64,000 nt of DNA from Dromiciops gliroides (GCF_019393635.1 NC_057861.1:166510303-166574302), one strand, 5' to 3'. Shown: positions 32,845 through 43,722, numbered from the stretch's first letter. Notes: generated by a model from the letters alone, not told the origin. Translations and numbers: made by a program.

Positions 32845-33831
32845 ATGAGCAAGCAAAGAAAGTTCAGAATTTTAGAAAGTTTCTTTAGTGACAAAGAAGA
32901 TCAAGGTGCACCCTCAGAAAAGGATAGCAACTTCATTGTCCCTACAACCAAAGCCCCCAAGAAAAATATGAATTGTTCTCAGGCCATGGAAGCACTCAAA
33001 AGGGACTTTGAAGAGAAAGTAGGAGAGATGGAAATAAGATTTAAAGAGGTGGAGGAAATAATGGAAAGAGAAATGAGAGAGATGTAGAAGAGTCATGAGA
33101 AAAAAGTCAACAGCTTGAAAAGTCAAATGAAAAATTAGATACAAAAGCTCTCAGAAGAAAATAATTGCCTAAGCATTAGGATTGAACAAATGGAAGCTAG
33201 TGACTTTATGAGAAACCAAGACACAGTAAACCAAATCCAAATGAATAAAAAATAGAGGGCAATATGAAATATTCCCTTGGAAAAACAGCTGACCTGGGAA
33301 ATAAATCCAGCAGAGATAATTTGAAAATCATTCTACTACCTGAAAACCATGACCAAAATCAGAGTTTAGACATTACCTTCCAAGAAATTGGCAGGGAAAA
33401 TTGCCCTAATATTCTAGAAGCAGAAGGTAAAATAGAAATTGAAAGAATCCAAGCTCACCTCCTGAAAGAGATCCCAAAAGGAAAACCCCCAGGAATATTA
33501 TAGTCAAATTCCAGAGCTCCCAGGACAAGGAGAAAATATTTCAAGTAGCTAGAAAAAAAAGGAATTCAAATATTGTGGAGCTACAATAAGGATAAAACAA
33601 GATCTAACAGCATCTATATTAAAGAACCAGAGGGCATGGAATATGATATTCCAGAGGGTAAAGGAACTAGGACTACAGCCAAAAATCACGTACCCATCAA
33701 AACTAAATATAATCTTTCAGGGGGGAAAATGGGACTTCAATGAAAAAGAGGACTTTCAGGCATTTTTAATGAAAAGACCTGAACTGAATAGAAAATTTGA
33801 CTTTCAAATACAAGACCCTAGAGAAGCATAA
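32845..33831 (+). pseudogene. HAL1/L1 ORF1 pseudogene (copy 1)
   Basis: Begins MSKQRKFRILESFFSDKED at 32845. A coiled-coil-like stretch rich in E/K/R follows (MEALKRDFEEKVGEMEIRF), then stops and frameshifts after 33087. RRM-like pieces at 33264-33503 (NKSSRDNLKIILLPENHD, FQEIGRENCPNILEAEGKIE) and a C-terminal piece at 33643-33831 ending KFDFQIQDPREA complete the ORF1 order: coiled coil, RRM, C-terminal domain. ORF1p is an RNA-binding chaperone of the retrotransposition particle. This copy is dead. Confidence 0.82.
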
Positions 33832-35527
33832 AAAGATAAACAGGAAAAAGAAATCATGAGGGATATTTAAAGACTTTCAAGGAAGGTGAAAATGTTCTGC
33901 ATAACTGCACATATAAAACTTATATTGAATTGCTTTATTTCATAGGGAGGGTTGAGGAAGGTTAGAGGAAGAAAAATTTAGGACACAGAATTAGCTCAAA
34001 GACCTTAATCTCATCAGAGTGGCCTCGAGGAGGGAGTAACATACACATCCAATTGGGAGGAGTAATCTATTTAACCCTGTGGGAAAGTAGGATGGGAAGA
34101 GAATAAGAAGGGAAGGGTGAAAGGAGGGAGGGCATCAGTCAGAAGCAAAACACTTCTGAGGAGGAATATGGTAATATAAGATAGAAAATAGAGTAAATAT
34201 CATGGGAAGGGAATAGGATGGAGGGAAATAGTTATGATGATTGATTATAATGGCAAAATGTATAGTACCTACTTTGCTGGTATGACCATTAAAACTAAAT
34301 GTGTAGTCACCACATTCCTGTCCCCAGTGTAGGGAAAACTAGCTAGGGTTTAGTTGTAAATTAAAAGCTATTGTGAAGAAAATTCTTTGTCAAGTTTAAG
34401 GTACTATATAAAAGTTATGATAAAGAGGATGATATCAGAAAAACCTGGAAAGCCCTACATGAACTGAAGCAGAGTAAAATGCACTATATACAAAAGAACA
34501 CCAATAGTGTAAGATGATCTGCTGGGAAGGACGTGCTTATTTTCAGCAATGCAATGATTCAATATAACTCAGAAGGACTTATGAAAATTGCAGTCCATCT
34601 ACAGAGAAAGAATTGATAGTATCTGAAAAGAGAATGAAGCATATTATTTTTTTATAGTTCCTTAATCTGAAGGGTTTTTTGTCTGTTTTTCCTCACAACC
34701 TGGCTAATGTGGAGGTGTTTTCCATGACTACTAATGTATATCTTATATTGAATTGCTTGAGTTCTTGGGGGTGGGGTGGGAAGGGAGGGAGGAAGAGAAG
34801 TTGGAACACAAAGTTTTGGAAAAGTTGATGTCAAAATTTGTTTTTACATGTAATTTGGAAAATAAAATTCCAAACAGAAAAAAATTAAAAAGGGAAAAGG
34901 ACCCACATGTACAAAAATATTTCTAGCAGCTCTCTTTGTGGTGGCAAATAATTGGAAATTGAGGGGATACCCATCAATTGGGGAATGGCTGAACAAGTTG
35001 TGGTATATGAATGTAATGGAATACTATTGTGTTATAAGAAATGATGAGCAGGCAGATTTCAGAAAAACCTAGAAAGACTTAAGTGGACTGATGCTGAATG
35101 AAGTGAGCAGAACTAGGAGAACATTGTACACAGTAACAGCAACATTGTGTGATTATCAACTATGATAGACTTAGCTCTTCTCAGCAGTGCAACAATCCAA
35201 GATAATTTCAAAGAACTCCTGATGGAAAATGCTTTCCACATTCAGACAAAAGAACTGTGGGATCTGAATGAAGATTGAACCATATTATTTCCACTTTTGT
35301 GTGTTTTTTTTCTTTTTTGAGGTTTTTCCCTTTTGTTCTGATTCTTCATTCATAACATGACTAATTTAGAAATATATTTAATGTGATTGTACATATATAA
35401 CCTATATTGGATGGCTTTCTGTCTTGGGGAGGAGGAGGAAAGAGAGGGAGGGAGAAAAATTTGGAACTCAAAATCTTATAAAAACAAATGTTGAAAACTA
35501 TCTTTACATGTAACTGGAAAAATAAAA

Positions 35528-35722
35528 TGCTATATATGCATACACACATATAAACATATATGTACACACATGCATATACACACACAGGTACATGTACATA
35601 TGCATATCAATATGCACATGCATTTGTGCATGTACTTTACTGTGTATGTGCATATACATATGCATATGCATTTGCATATACATACACATAAATATACACA
35701 TATACACAATCATATACATACC
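35528..35722. repeat. Alternating purine-pyrimidine AT/CA-rich tract
   Basis: Cryptically simple sequence built from CATATA, CACACA, TGCATA and GTACAT units, beginning at the L1 3' end. Largely alternating purine and pyrimidine, so Z-DNA- or cruciform-prone. Long frames on both strands encode only M/H/I/C/Y repeats. Confidence 0.88.
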
Positions 35723-36174
35723 AGGGGAAAAAAGCAAAAGCAAAAGACACCTAGATTCAACTGAAACTTCAGCTTGCTCCACCCAGAGAAGCACAATTTG
35801 TGAGAACCAGTGACAAGGAAACTGAACTACTGAAACCAATCCCCTAAGAATTCATGACATAAATGACTATTAAAAAAATAATAAAATATTCTTGGATCAT
35901 GGGGGAAAATAAACTATGGGAGAGACAACATATGAATAACTAGGTACATATAAGATTTATTCCGTGTAGATGGAAGATAATCTCAAAGGGAAGGTGCTAG
36001 CAGTTAGATGGAGTAGGAAAGGCCTTCCTGCATAAAGTAGGATTTGAACAAGTAACTTCACCTCTAAGACCTTCAGTTTCCTCAATTGTGAAAAAGAAGG
36101 AATTGCAGAATAGAAAGTTCCTTCTAGCTCTTCCTTCTATGATTATGGATAGGTGTGTTCATTTCCAACTGTAG
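35723..36174. other. Non-coding stretch
   Basis: Nothing recognised apart from a short AAAAGCAAAAGCAAAAG repeat at about 35730-35746. Confidence 0.4.
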
Positions 36175-36272
36175 ATGAATTGTAAGCTCCATGAGGACAG
36201 GAACTATGTTACTTATCTCCTTATTCCAAAAGTCCTAACATACATAGTTGGTGTTTAATAAATCATTCTTTA
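36175..36272 (+). mobile_element. L2 3' tail
   Basis: TGTAAGCTCCATGAGGACAG, AACTATGTTACTTATCTCC, GGTGTTTAATAAATCATTC: sense L2 end. Confidence 0.7.
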
Positions 36273-36329
36273 ATTGAGTGCCATAGAATCATACAATTTC
36301 AAAGTTGTAAGGGGCAGAGAAAGGAAACA

Positions 36330-36580
36330 AACATTTGTTAAATACCTACTCTCTGTCAGACACTGGCTAAGCACTTCATACATATTATGCTTTTCTGATC
36401 TTCATAACAACCCTGTGAGGTGGGTATTATTATTATTGTTGCCTTCATGTTACAGTTGAGGAAACTGAGGCAAATAGAGCTTGAGTGACTTGCTCAGGGT
36501 CAAAAAGCTAGGATTTGAACTCAGGGTCTTCCTTACTTCAAGTCTAGAACTCTATCTCCTCTATCACCTAGCTGCCTCTA
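36330..36580 (-). mobile_element. THER/MIR-type CORE-SINE, antisense
   Basis: AACATTTGTTAAATACCTAC, ATCTTCATAACAACCCTGTG, GAGGAAACTGAGGC, GTGACTTGCTCAGGGTC, GGATTTGAACTCAGGGTC and CACCTAGCTGCCTC. Head at the right, so minus strand. Confidence 0.75.
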
Positions 36581-36669
36581 TGAAATGTTAAAAGTCAATT
36601 TATCTCACCCCTTCCCAGTGCATGAATCCTTCAGTAGTCCATTGCATTAGATACATCAGTCTGAGTTAG

Positions 36670-36822
36670 AATATATAGATATATATATAGATATAGATAC
36701 ATATATGTATGTATTTATATATATATATACACACATACCCACATATGTTTGCACACATATATAAATAATTATACGTAGATAGACTAACAGATAGATGATA
36801 GATGATAGACAGATTAACAGAT

Positions 36823-36892
<70 letters not shown>
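36670..36892. repeat. TA-rich and (GATA)n microsatellite
   Basis: A (TATA)/(GATATA) tract (36670-36770) leads into GATAGATGATA variants and an uninterrupted (GATA)n run at about 36825-36892 (17 units). Likely polymorphic. Confidence 0.97.
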
Positions 36893-36893
<1 letters not shown>

Positions 36894-37392
36894 CAATGAT
36901 AAATAACCATTGGGCAAAGATCCTCAAGAAGGAAATACTAATTTCCAGAATATACTACTCTATTTGGTTAATGGTTGTGCTATTTTAAAGACTTACCAAA
37001 TGTTTAAAAAAATTAAAAAGCTAATTTAATAAAAGGATGCAAACTCATGTATCCTCTGGATGGCCAACTCCCACGGACATCTGTACAATGGTGGGAAGCA
37101 TCCCCCAAAGCACCACTGAAACCCAAATTTTACTTTCTAAAGGGACACTTTATAGTTCCTTTATGAGGCTGGCCCATCTTCAGTGCCATGAATAATAAAA
37201 GGCTTGAAGCCAAAGACTGCCATAGTCATAACAAGGCCAGACAGCTTTGCTACTTTATTTCAACTCCCCCCCCCCCCGCCCCACCATTTATATTACCACA
37301 ATTCCAGAGAAAGCCTCAAGAGGCTAGCAAATCTGAGACTATGGATGCCAAACATTTTCCTGGGGATATCTTCCTGCAGAGTTTCATCTGAC
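36893..37392. other. Non-coding stretch with a C-run
   Basis: Unique-looking. Contains a C-run at about 37266-37279 (12 C, then GCCCC). No exon supported. Confidence 0.4.
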
Positions 37393-37520
37393 AAATGAAA
37401 GAAAAGGCATTTATTATGTACTTCCTCTGTGCCAAGCAGAGTAAGTGCTGGATTTACAGACAGCAAAAGGAGACTGTCCCTGATCTCGAGGTGCTCCCAC
37501 TCTAATATGGGAAGACAAGA
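37393..37520 (-). mobile_element. L2 3' tail, antisense
   Basis: AAGGCATTTATTATGTACTT, CCTCTGTGCCAAGCAGAGTA, CCCTGATCTCGAGGTGCTCC. A 156-codon antisense frame overlapping it has no domain. Confidence 0.65.
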
Positions 37521-37524
37521 CAAG

Positions 37525-37920
37525 AGGGAGATTTGATCTTCAGGGCAGGCAGAAAGGCGTGGAAGACCCAATGTATAGCTAAGCTTCACTGGAGTGGCCC
37601 ACCACCATTTGGAAGGGGAGAGGAGGGATTGAGCCAACTTTACAATGTGCCAACTCACTTCTATGACCTGATCATGAAAAAAATGGAAGATCTGATCAAT
37701 CTTGAAGGGAAAGTGGGGGGAAAAAATCCCCATTTTTACTGAGTTGTATCTATTACTAAACATTTGCTCCTAGTTTGTCTTCCACAATTGTAGAGCCAAA
37801 AACCATTGTGGTTAGGCATTATGGATTATACTAAGACCAAACTTGCAGATACATTTGGAAACTTTTCAGCTCTTTCCACCCCATAATACTGAAGTGATTT
37901 TGTCCTGAATGAAGAACTAT
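37525..37920. other. Non-coding stretch
   Basis: No recognised repeat or gene. Immediately left of the EEF1B2 retrocopy. Confidence 0.4.
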
Positions 37921-37934
37921 GTAGTATTTGATTA
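37921..37934. repeat. TSD of the EEF1B2 retrocopy, left
   Basis: GTAGTATTTGATTA, paired with GTAGCATTTGGTTA at 38745-38758 (12 of 14 identical). It defines the ends of the retrocopy. Confidence 0.88.
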
Positions 37935-38744
37935 CTTTTTTTTTCTTGCTTGCAAATATTTTTATTCAAATGTAATTTTTGAGTAGAGTTTAGATCTTAT
38001 TGAAGGCAGCAACATCCATGGATTGCACATAGTCTTCAAAGGCAGTTATCTGTTCCTCTAGCATATCTGTCCCAACTTTGTCATCTTCCACTACACACTG
38101 TATTTGAAGCTTCTTGATGTCGTATCCCACTGGAACTAGTTTAGAAGATCCCCAGCCCAAGCCATCTGCCTGAATGCTTCTGACACATTCCTCCAGTGTT
38201 GCCATATCTGTTTCATCATCCCAAGGTTTTACATCCAGTAAGAGGGAAGACTTGGCAACAATTGCAGGGGGTTTTTTATTTCTTTGATTCATTCTGAGGA
38301 AGGCGTTCTTCTCTCAGCTTCTTTGCTTCTTTTCTTTCATCATCATCATCAGACCCAAAGAGACCAAAGTCATCATCATCTTTACTGTCTGCAGCTCCAC
38401 TACTTCCTGTGGTATCTTCTACATCAGCAGGCCCATACTTGCCCAAAGCCTTCTTTATTTCTGCCAAGCTCGCCTTCTGCTTCTCGTAGAAGTACAAGTC
38501 TGGTACAAGTCTGCGGGCGGCAGGCTCTAGACGGCTTCAAACACTGCGATATCAGCCTTGGACGGCGTGTACCCCTCGATGTAGCTCTTGTCCGCCAAGA
38601 AGTCGTTGAGCTGCTGCAGGCCCGCGGGTGTCTTAAGATCTCCGAAGCCCGTGGTGGTGGGAGGCGGCGGTGGAGGAACTGCACTGCTGTAGGAAAGGAG
38701 CACCCCGTGCAAACACGCTGACGCTGGCCGGCGACTGAAAAAAA
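37935..38744 (-). pseudogene. EEF1B2: EEF1B2 processed pseudogene
   Basis: Intronless retrocopy of elongation factor 1-beta, the guanine-exchange subunit of eEF1. It contains a GC-rich 5' UTR remnant (right), the N-terminal GST-like start ([20 protein letters not shown]), the linker with [17 protein letters not shown] and the acidic [17 protein letters not shown] segment, and the C-terminal catalytic domain ([14 protein letters not shown] to AAFNKI). CDS span 38652-37990. Defects: the start codon reads ACG, a TAG stop follows FEAV at about codon 45, and some codons are lost with a frameshift at about 38490-38520. AATAAA, an A-run and an imperfect 14-bp TSD mark L1-type retroposition. The parent gene is elsewhere. 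Product not functional. Confidence 0.96.
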
Positions 38745-38758
38745 GTAGCATTTGGTTA
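38745..38758. repeat. TSD of the EEF1B2 retrocopy, right
   Basis: GTAGCATTTGGTTA, partner of the copy at 37921-37934. The two mismatches show that the insertion is not recent. Confidence 0.88.
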
Positions 38759-38759
38759 T

Positions 38760-39690
38760 AATAATAGTTCTTCTTTATTTAGCCATTCATGATTACAAAG
38801 TATTCCTCCCAACAAGTTGGTGTAGAGAATACCAACGTAATTCTTAAAGTCCCTCACTTAACATGTGAGGGACAGAGAAGTAAATCGACTTGCTTATTAT
38901 CCAGCATATCTATGACCTTCATCTTTACTAAAATTCTAATTTGACTATTGTGTTATCTTTTTGTATCCAGGCTTTGGACCCCCTACTAATTTTTATGTAT
39001 AACTACATGGAGTGCCACATTTTGTTTTCAGGGAAAGGGCCAGTGGAACAGAGGTCTCAAGATACAACCTAGCCCCTTTCACTCTTGCTCCTAGGCTGAT
39101 CAATAAAAATCATCATGGGAGTGGAAAGGAGTGTTTTTTTGAATTGCATTCCCCCCCACACACACACACCCCTGCCATTACCATTCAAACTGAGGCCACT
39201 AGCTCATCTGAGTTATGGTCCAAAATTGCTTTTAACTCCAATCATATTCTCATGATGTCAGTCTTGTTTCATACAAATCATCTTACAGGAATAAATTAAA
39301 GGAGATGGGTGGAACTGTCCACATTTGCACTCTCCTGGCAACAATATCTCTGTACTCACAACATGTCCACTCTATTCTAAGTGGTTTTTTGTGCTTTCCC
39401 TGGGCAGATGCCATGATCAAAAGGAATGTTTTGACCATAGGAATACTTTTTCATACTTGTTTGTAACTATTCAAATAGCAATGAACTAGAAACAACACTA
39501 AATATCAGCACGAACAACCAATATTGGCTTCATAACTATATATCATACTCCCATAAGGTCCTGAAACCAAAGACATTTTTTTTTCTTTCTGGGCTACCAT
39601 ACTGGTAAATTAAATCAATTAATTGTGATGCATAAAGTACAATTTTTTTTATTCCTCCCCCTAAGCCTGCAACAGTACATTTGATCCATT
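38760..39690. other. Repeat-poor non-coding stretch
   Basis: No recognised transposon. A short C/CA run lies at 39151-39172. Small frames only. Confidence 0.45.
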
Positions 39691-39707
39691 CATTCTAATC
39701 TATTTTT

Positions 39708-39848
39708 TTTTTGCGGGGCAATGGGGGTTAAGTGACTTGCCCAGGGTCACACAGCTAGCAATTGTCAAGTGTCTGAGGCCAGATTTGAACTCAGGTACTC
39801 CTGAATCCAGGGCCAGTGCTTTATCCACTGCTCCACCTAGCTGCCCCC
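39708..39848 (-). mobile_element. tRNA-derived SINE with 17-bp TSD
   Basis: Antisense copy. Perfect duplication CATTCTAATCTATTTTT at 39691-39707 and 39849-39865. Confidence 0.95.
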
Positions 39849-39929
39849 CATTCTAATCTATTTTTACCCATATGATTATAGTTATTATGTCCACCATTCT
39901 GCTAGTTCTGCCTCTTTTTTTTTGCTGTG

Positions 39930-40140
39930 GCATTTTTTCTTTCCTTCTTTCTTTCTTTCTTTTTTTCTCTTTCTCTTTCTCTTCTTTCTGTCTTTCTGTC
40001 TGTCTTTTTTGTGGGGCAGTGAAGGTTAAGTGACTAGCCCAGGGTCACACAGCTAGTACATGTCAAGTGTCTGAGGCCAGATTTGAACTCAGGTCCTCCT
40101 GAATTCAGGGCACATGCTTTATCTGCTGAGCCACCTAATG
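39930..40140 (-). mobile_element. tRNA-derived SINE with expanded (CTTT)n tail
   Basis: Antisense copy. Its A-tail has become a CTTT/CTGT microsatellite (39935-40008). Body TAAGTGACTAGCCCAGGGTC to AGCCACCTAATGCTG. Weak TSD around TGCTGTG. Confidence 0.88.
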
Positions 40141-40149
40141 CTGTGTGTT

Positions 40150-40690
40150 ATTTCATAAAGTTTTCCAAGTTTCTTGAAAGCTGCATACTTATCAATTTTA
40201 ATTATATTAGTGTATTCTATTATATTAATTACTATTTATTGATACATTCCACTCTTATAAGAAATTTAAGCAACTTCTAATTTTTTTGTAGTTACAAATA
40301 AAGCTATCATGAAAACTTTTCAACAGACAGCTCTGTTTTTCATTTGTTTGTTTATTATAATACTTTCAGAGTTTAGTCCTAACAGAGAAAGTATAGGGCC
40401 TGAAGAGTATGTTTTTGTTCAATTGTGTCCAGCTCTTTGTCACCCCATTTTGGGTTTTCTTTGCAAAGATACTGGAGTGGTTTGTCATTTCTTTCTCCAG
40501 CTCATTTTACAGATGAGGAAACTGAGGCAAAACAGGATTAAGTGACTTGCCCTGGGTCACACTAAAGAGTATAATATTGCTTTTTTAACTTTTAATACAT
40601 AATCACTCAACAGAATTATTCTACAAGTTTAGAATTCCAACAGCAATGATTATCTCTGTTTTCTCTCTGAGAATTTAGTTTTCTTTCTAA
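40150..40690 (-). mobile_element. Old L1-like relic, split by a SINE
   Basis: TATTCTATTATATTAATTAC, AACTTCTAATTTTTTTGTAG and AAATAAAGCTATCATGAAAA, then after the SINE AGAATTCCAACAGCAATGAT, resemble the antisense L1 ORF2 C-terminus block. Strongly diverged. Confidence 0.4.
40411..40563 (-). mobile_element. Truncated RTE-tailed SINE (MAR1-like)
   Basis: Antisense tail TTCAATTGTGTCCAGCTCTT, TTTCTTTGCAAAGATACTGG, CAGATGAGGAAACTGAGGC, stopping at CTGGGTCACACT. Flanked by AAGAGTAT on both sides (40402-40409 and about 40564-40571). Confidence 0.85.
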
Positions 40691-40699
40691 GCATGAGTT

Positions 40700-41630
40700 C
40701 ATTGACAACAGCTCTGAATTGGAAACCAAAATGGCAAAACCCACAAGGAACACATTTGTAAAGAGGAAAGAATCATCCCTAAGCCCATTTGACTGGAAAG
40801 GCTGAATGTTACTTGTTTACATTTGTTTAATTTTACCAGATTCTAAACCTGTTCCCAGGTGCCCAACCAGGTTTTCTTCAACCCTCTCATTGTAGCATTT
40901 GTTGCCCACACTTGTCTATAAAATGTAAATGTTTCTTAGGAACAGGAAGGCTGAGGGGAAGGAAGACATGAAGTGTAAACCTAATGATCTGCTGGGCTGT
41001 GATGGGGAAAACATTTGTAAATGCTAAAAAGTAGCCAGGTGTCTCAGTTAGCTGGAGCTACTTTGGAGGGGGGGGGGGGATTTAAATATTTCTATGGGAA
41101 AAGTAAACCAACCAACAATGCTTTTAATAGGGCTTTTTTAGAGGAATGTTTCACTTTGCATTCATGAAAGCATTTGAAAAACCCAAGAATGCATGAGGAG
41201 GGGACCCAGGGAAGACAGGGCAAAGGATATTACCTAAATCACAAAAACCAAGACATGGATGCAGCCAGGACCCAATACAGCAGAATACAAAGAACCCTGG
41301 CCTTTGGCATGATCTTCAGGTCTACCAAGAGGAGAAAGGGGATTCATGATACAGGTTAGATCACCAATACTTGGTTTATGATGAGCTTGGTCACTGATCT
41401 GCACCACACAAGTTGGCCACTCCCTGATACAGAAGAAGGGCAATCATTTGTTTCATAGGCAGGCCTGGACTTGTGTGTCTTTGATTAGTTTCCAACCTCT
41501 GACTCTACAGGATTGAAGTTTTGCAGGGTAGGTTATAGAAATGGAGAGTAAGGTATGCAGGGAGAAGGAAGTCCAGAGAAGGAGCCAAGTAGGAATGGGA
41601 AAGATGTGGCTAAGGCACAGGTAAATTTAT
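40700..41630. other. Repeat-free island with a G-run
   Basis: No recognised transposon over about 0.9 kb. Contains a G13 run at about 41069-41081. Short frames on both strands lack coding features. Confidence 0.45.
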
Positions 41631-41646
41631 TGTGGGCTATTCATTT

Positions 41647-41774
41647 TTTTTTTTAGTGAGGCAATTAGGGTTAAATGACTTGCCCAGGGTCACACAGCTA
41701 GTAAGTGTTAAGTGTCTCAGGTACTCCTGAATCCAGGGCCAGTGCTCTATCCCCTGCGCCATCTAGCTGCCCCA
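41647..41774 (-). mobile_element. SINE with internal deletion and TSD
   Basis: Antisense copy lacking about 17 bp of the body (GTGTCTCAGGTACTCC). Perfect 15-bp TSD GTGGGCTATTCATTT at 41632-41646 and 41775-41789. Confidence 0.94.
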
Positions 41775-41789
41775 GTGGGCTATTCATTT

Positions 41790-42050
41790 GGGGGCAGCTA
41801 GATGGCACAGTGGTTAGAGTGTCAGGTCTGAAGTGAGGAAGACTTATCTTCCTGAGTTCAAATCCAGCCTCAGACAGTATATTGTTGACCCTGGGCAAGT
41901 CACTTAACCCTGTTTACCTCAGTTCCCTCATCTATAAAATGAGCTACAGAAGGAAATGGCAAATCACTCCAGTATGTCTGCCAAGAAAACTCAAAATGGA
42001 GCCACAAAGAGTCAGACATGATTGAAACAACTGCACAACAATCACCCCCA
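41790..42050 (+). mobile_element. RTE-tailed CORE-SINE, head-to-head with the previous SINE
   Basis: GGGGCAGCTAGATGGCACAG head directly after the other SINE's TSD. CTGTTTACCTCAGTTCCC, AGAAGGAAATGGCAAATCAC, GCCACAAAGAGTCAGACATG and a CAACAATCA end. Confidence 0.9.
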
Positions 42051-42054
42051 AACC

Positions 42055-42334
42055 AAATATGCTTCCCAGGTTACTAGTAAATGTGTTGCTGATAATGGTG
42101 ATAATGATCATTTCTATCATAGTTTATTTTTCTTGGTGTAAAATCAATACAGAAAGCAGATATTTGGAGAGGAAAAGATAAAAGAACACATGGCAGATTC
42201 CCCTTCTTTCTATGTATAATCTACTTCCTAATGATAACACAGAACCCAAGCAGAATTGTGAAATAGGCAAAATTTGCCTCCGGTTCCCTCACAACTGACC
42301 TTTGATGTTTCCTCCTTCCTGGCAGCATTTTCTG
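42055..42334. other. Short unique stretch
   Basis: No repeat recognised, nothing coding. Confidence 0.35.
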
Positions 42335-43579
42335 TGACTTCTGACCTCCCTGCAACCTTATGCTGACCCATACTACCTTATCCTAGTAGAACCTCAGATC
42401 CCAGCTGTGCCTTTTCATATCTCTGCCCACTAATACCTCCTTCCTTTAAGATACAGCTTAAGTACCACCTCTTCCATGAAGCCTTGCCTGATTCCCCTCC
42501 ACTCAAAGTAACTTCTCTACTAAGCTTTTCTTTTTTTTTTTTTAGTTTTCAACATTCATTTTCATAAGATTTAGAGTTCCAAATGTTTCTCCCTCCCTCC
42601 CTTTCCTCCCCTCCTCCACAAGATTGCAATCAGGTTATATATGTACAATCCACAAGTGTTCTTTTTATCAGTTCTTTCTATAGGGGTGAATAGTAAGCTT
42701 CCTCATTAGTTCCTTGGGACTGTCTTGGATCACTGCACTGCTGAGTAGTTAAGTCATTCACAATTGCTCATTGAACAATACTGCTGTCACTACGCACAAT
42801 GTCCTCTCAGCTCTGCTCACTTCACTATACATCGATGTTTATTAGTCTTTCAAGGTTTTTCGGAGATCATCCTGTTTGTCATTTCCTGTAGCACAAGACC
42901 ATTCCACTACAATCATATAACACAGCTTTTTCCATCATTCCTCAATTGATGGACATTCCCTTGATTCTCAGTTCTTAGCCTCCACCAAGAGTTGCTATAT
43001 ATTTTGTACAATTTTTCCCCCTTTTCTCTTTTTCATGATTACTATTGTTAACTGTTTCCCTTCCATCCTATTCCCTTCCCCATGATATTTATTCTATTAT
43101 CCATCTTCTTTCATCCTATCACTCTTCAAAAGGGATTTACTACTGTCTGTCCCCTCCCCCACTCTGCCCTTCCTTCTTTTGCCCCTCTCTCTTTATCCCC
43201 TTCCCCTCCTATTTTCCTGCAGGGTTAGAGATATTACTCTACCCAATTGAGTGTGTACATTATTCCCCCCTTGAGCCAATTCTAATGAGATTGAGGTCTT
43301 TGAGCCAATTCTGATGAGTGTTAGGCTCATTTACTGCCCAGATTAAATAGATTACTCCACCCAGTTAGGTGTGTCTCTTAGCCCCTCCTTGAGGCAGCTC
43401 TGATGAGTTTAAGATCTTTGAGCCTTTTCTGATGAGTGTAAAACTCATTTACTGCCCTGCTCCTCTCCCATCTCTTCCCCCACTCCATAAGCCTTTTTCT
43501 GTTACTTTCATGTAAGATTTCACTTCTGCCCTTCCCCCTGCCCCAGTGAATTGCCTTCACCCCTCAATTTAACCCTAAA

Positions 43580-43722
43580 GATGTTATCATCTAGCTAAGT
43601 GACACAGTGGACAAATCATCACCCCTGCACCCAGGGGGATTCCAGCCAAAACCTGGCCTCAGACACAAAACAGTCGCCCACTGTGTGACCCCAGGTATGT
43701 CCCCCAGCTCCAATTTTTTTTT
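43580..43722 (+). mobile_element. Divergent tRNA-like SINE
   Basis: ATCTAGCTAAGTGACACAGT, CCTGGCCTCAGACACAAAAC and CGCCCACTGTGTGACCCCAG with a T-rich end. Related to the main SINE but with a different middle, so possibly another subfamily or a badly changed copy. Confidence 0.55.

Larger units (their letters stand above)
31915..34891 (+). mobile_element. HAL1-like (ORF1-only) L1 derivative, nested in L1
   Basis: About 3 kb inserted into L1 ORF2. Order: a 113-bp leader of unknown origin (31915-32027), an L1-type 5' UTR beginning GGGGGCAGAGCCAAGATGCT at 32028, ORF1 remnants (32845-33831), a purine-rich segment, and an L1-like 3' end with AATAAAATTC near 34861 and an A-rich tail. There is no ORF2, as in half-L1 (HAL1) families of therians. 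Flanks AAAAGGGAAAGG and AAAGGGAAAAGG form an imperfect TSD. A SINE sits in its 5' UTR. Confidence 0.8.
30226..35527 (+). mobile_element. L1 copy A, 5'-truncated, split by HAL1-like element
   Basis: Sense L1 made of 30226-31914 and 34892-35527, with a 3-kb insertion between. It begins in the ORF2 RT domain and runs to the 3' end (CTTTACATGTAACTGGAAAA then AATAAAATG). The two parts rejoin within the ORF2 C-terminal coding at AAAAGGGAAA/GGACCCACATGT, as shown by comparison with copy B at 52310-52335. A SINE lies at 31404-31552. Confidence 0.88.

Noticed and set aside
35504..35839. 111-codon minus-strand frame and opposing frames rich in M, H, Y and C
   Set aside because: Low-complexity translation of the alternating AT/CA tract and L1 tail.
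36825..36892. CRISPR-like array
   Set aside because: A pure GATA microsatellite without spacers in a vertebrate genome.
37293..37763. 156-codon minus-strand frame
   Set aside because: Overlaps a reversed L2 tail and unique DNA; no domain, no start or splice context.
37990..38652. Functional EEF1B2 gene
   Set aside because: No introns, start codon changed to ACG, an early stop, a frameshift and a TSD show a processed pseudogene.
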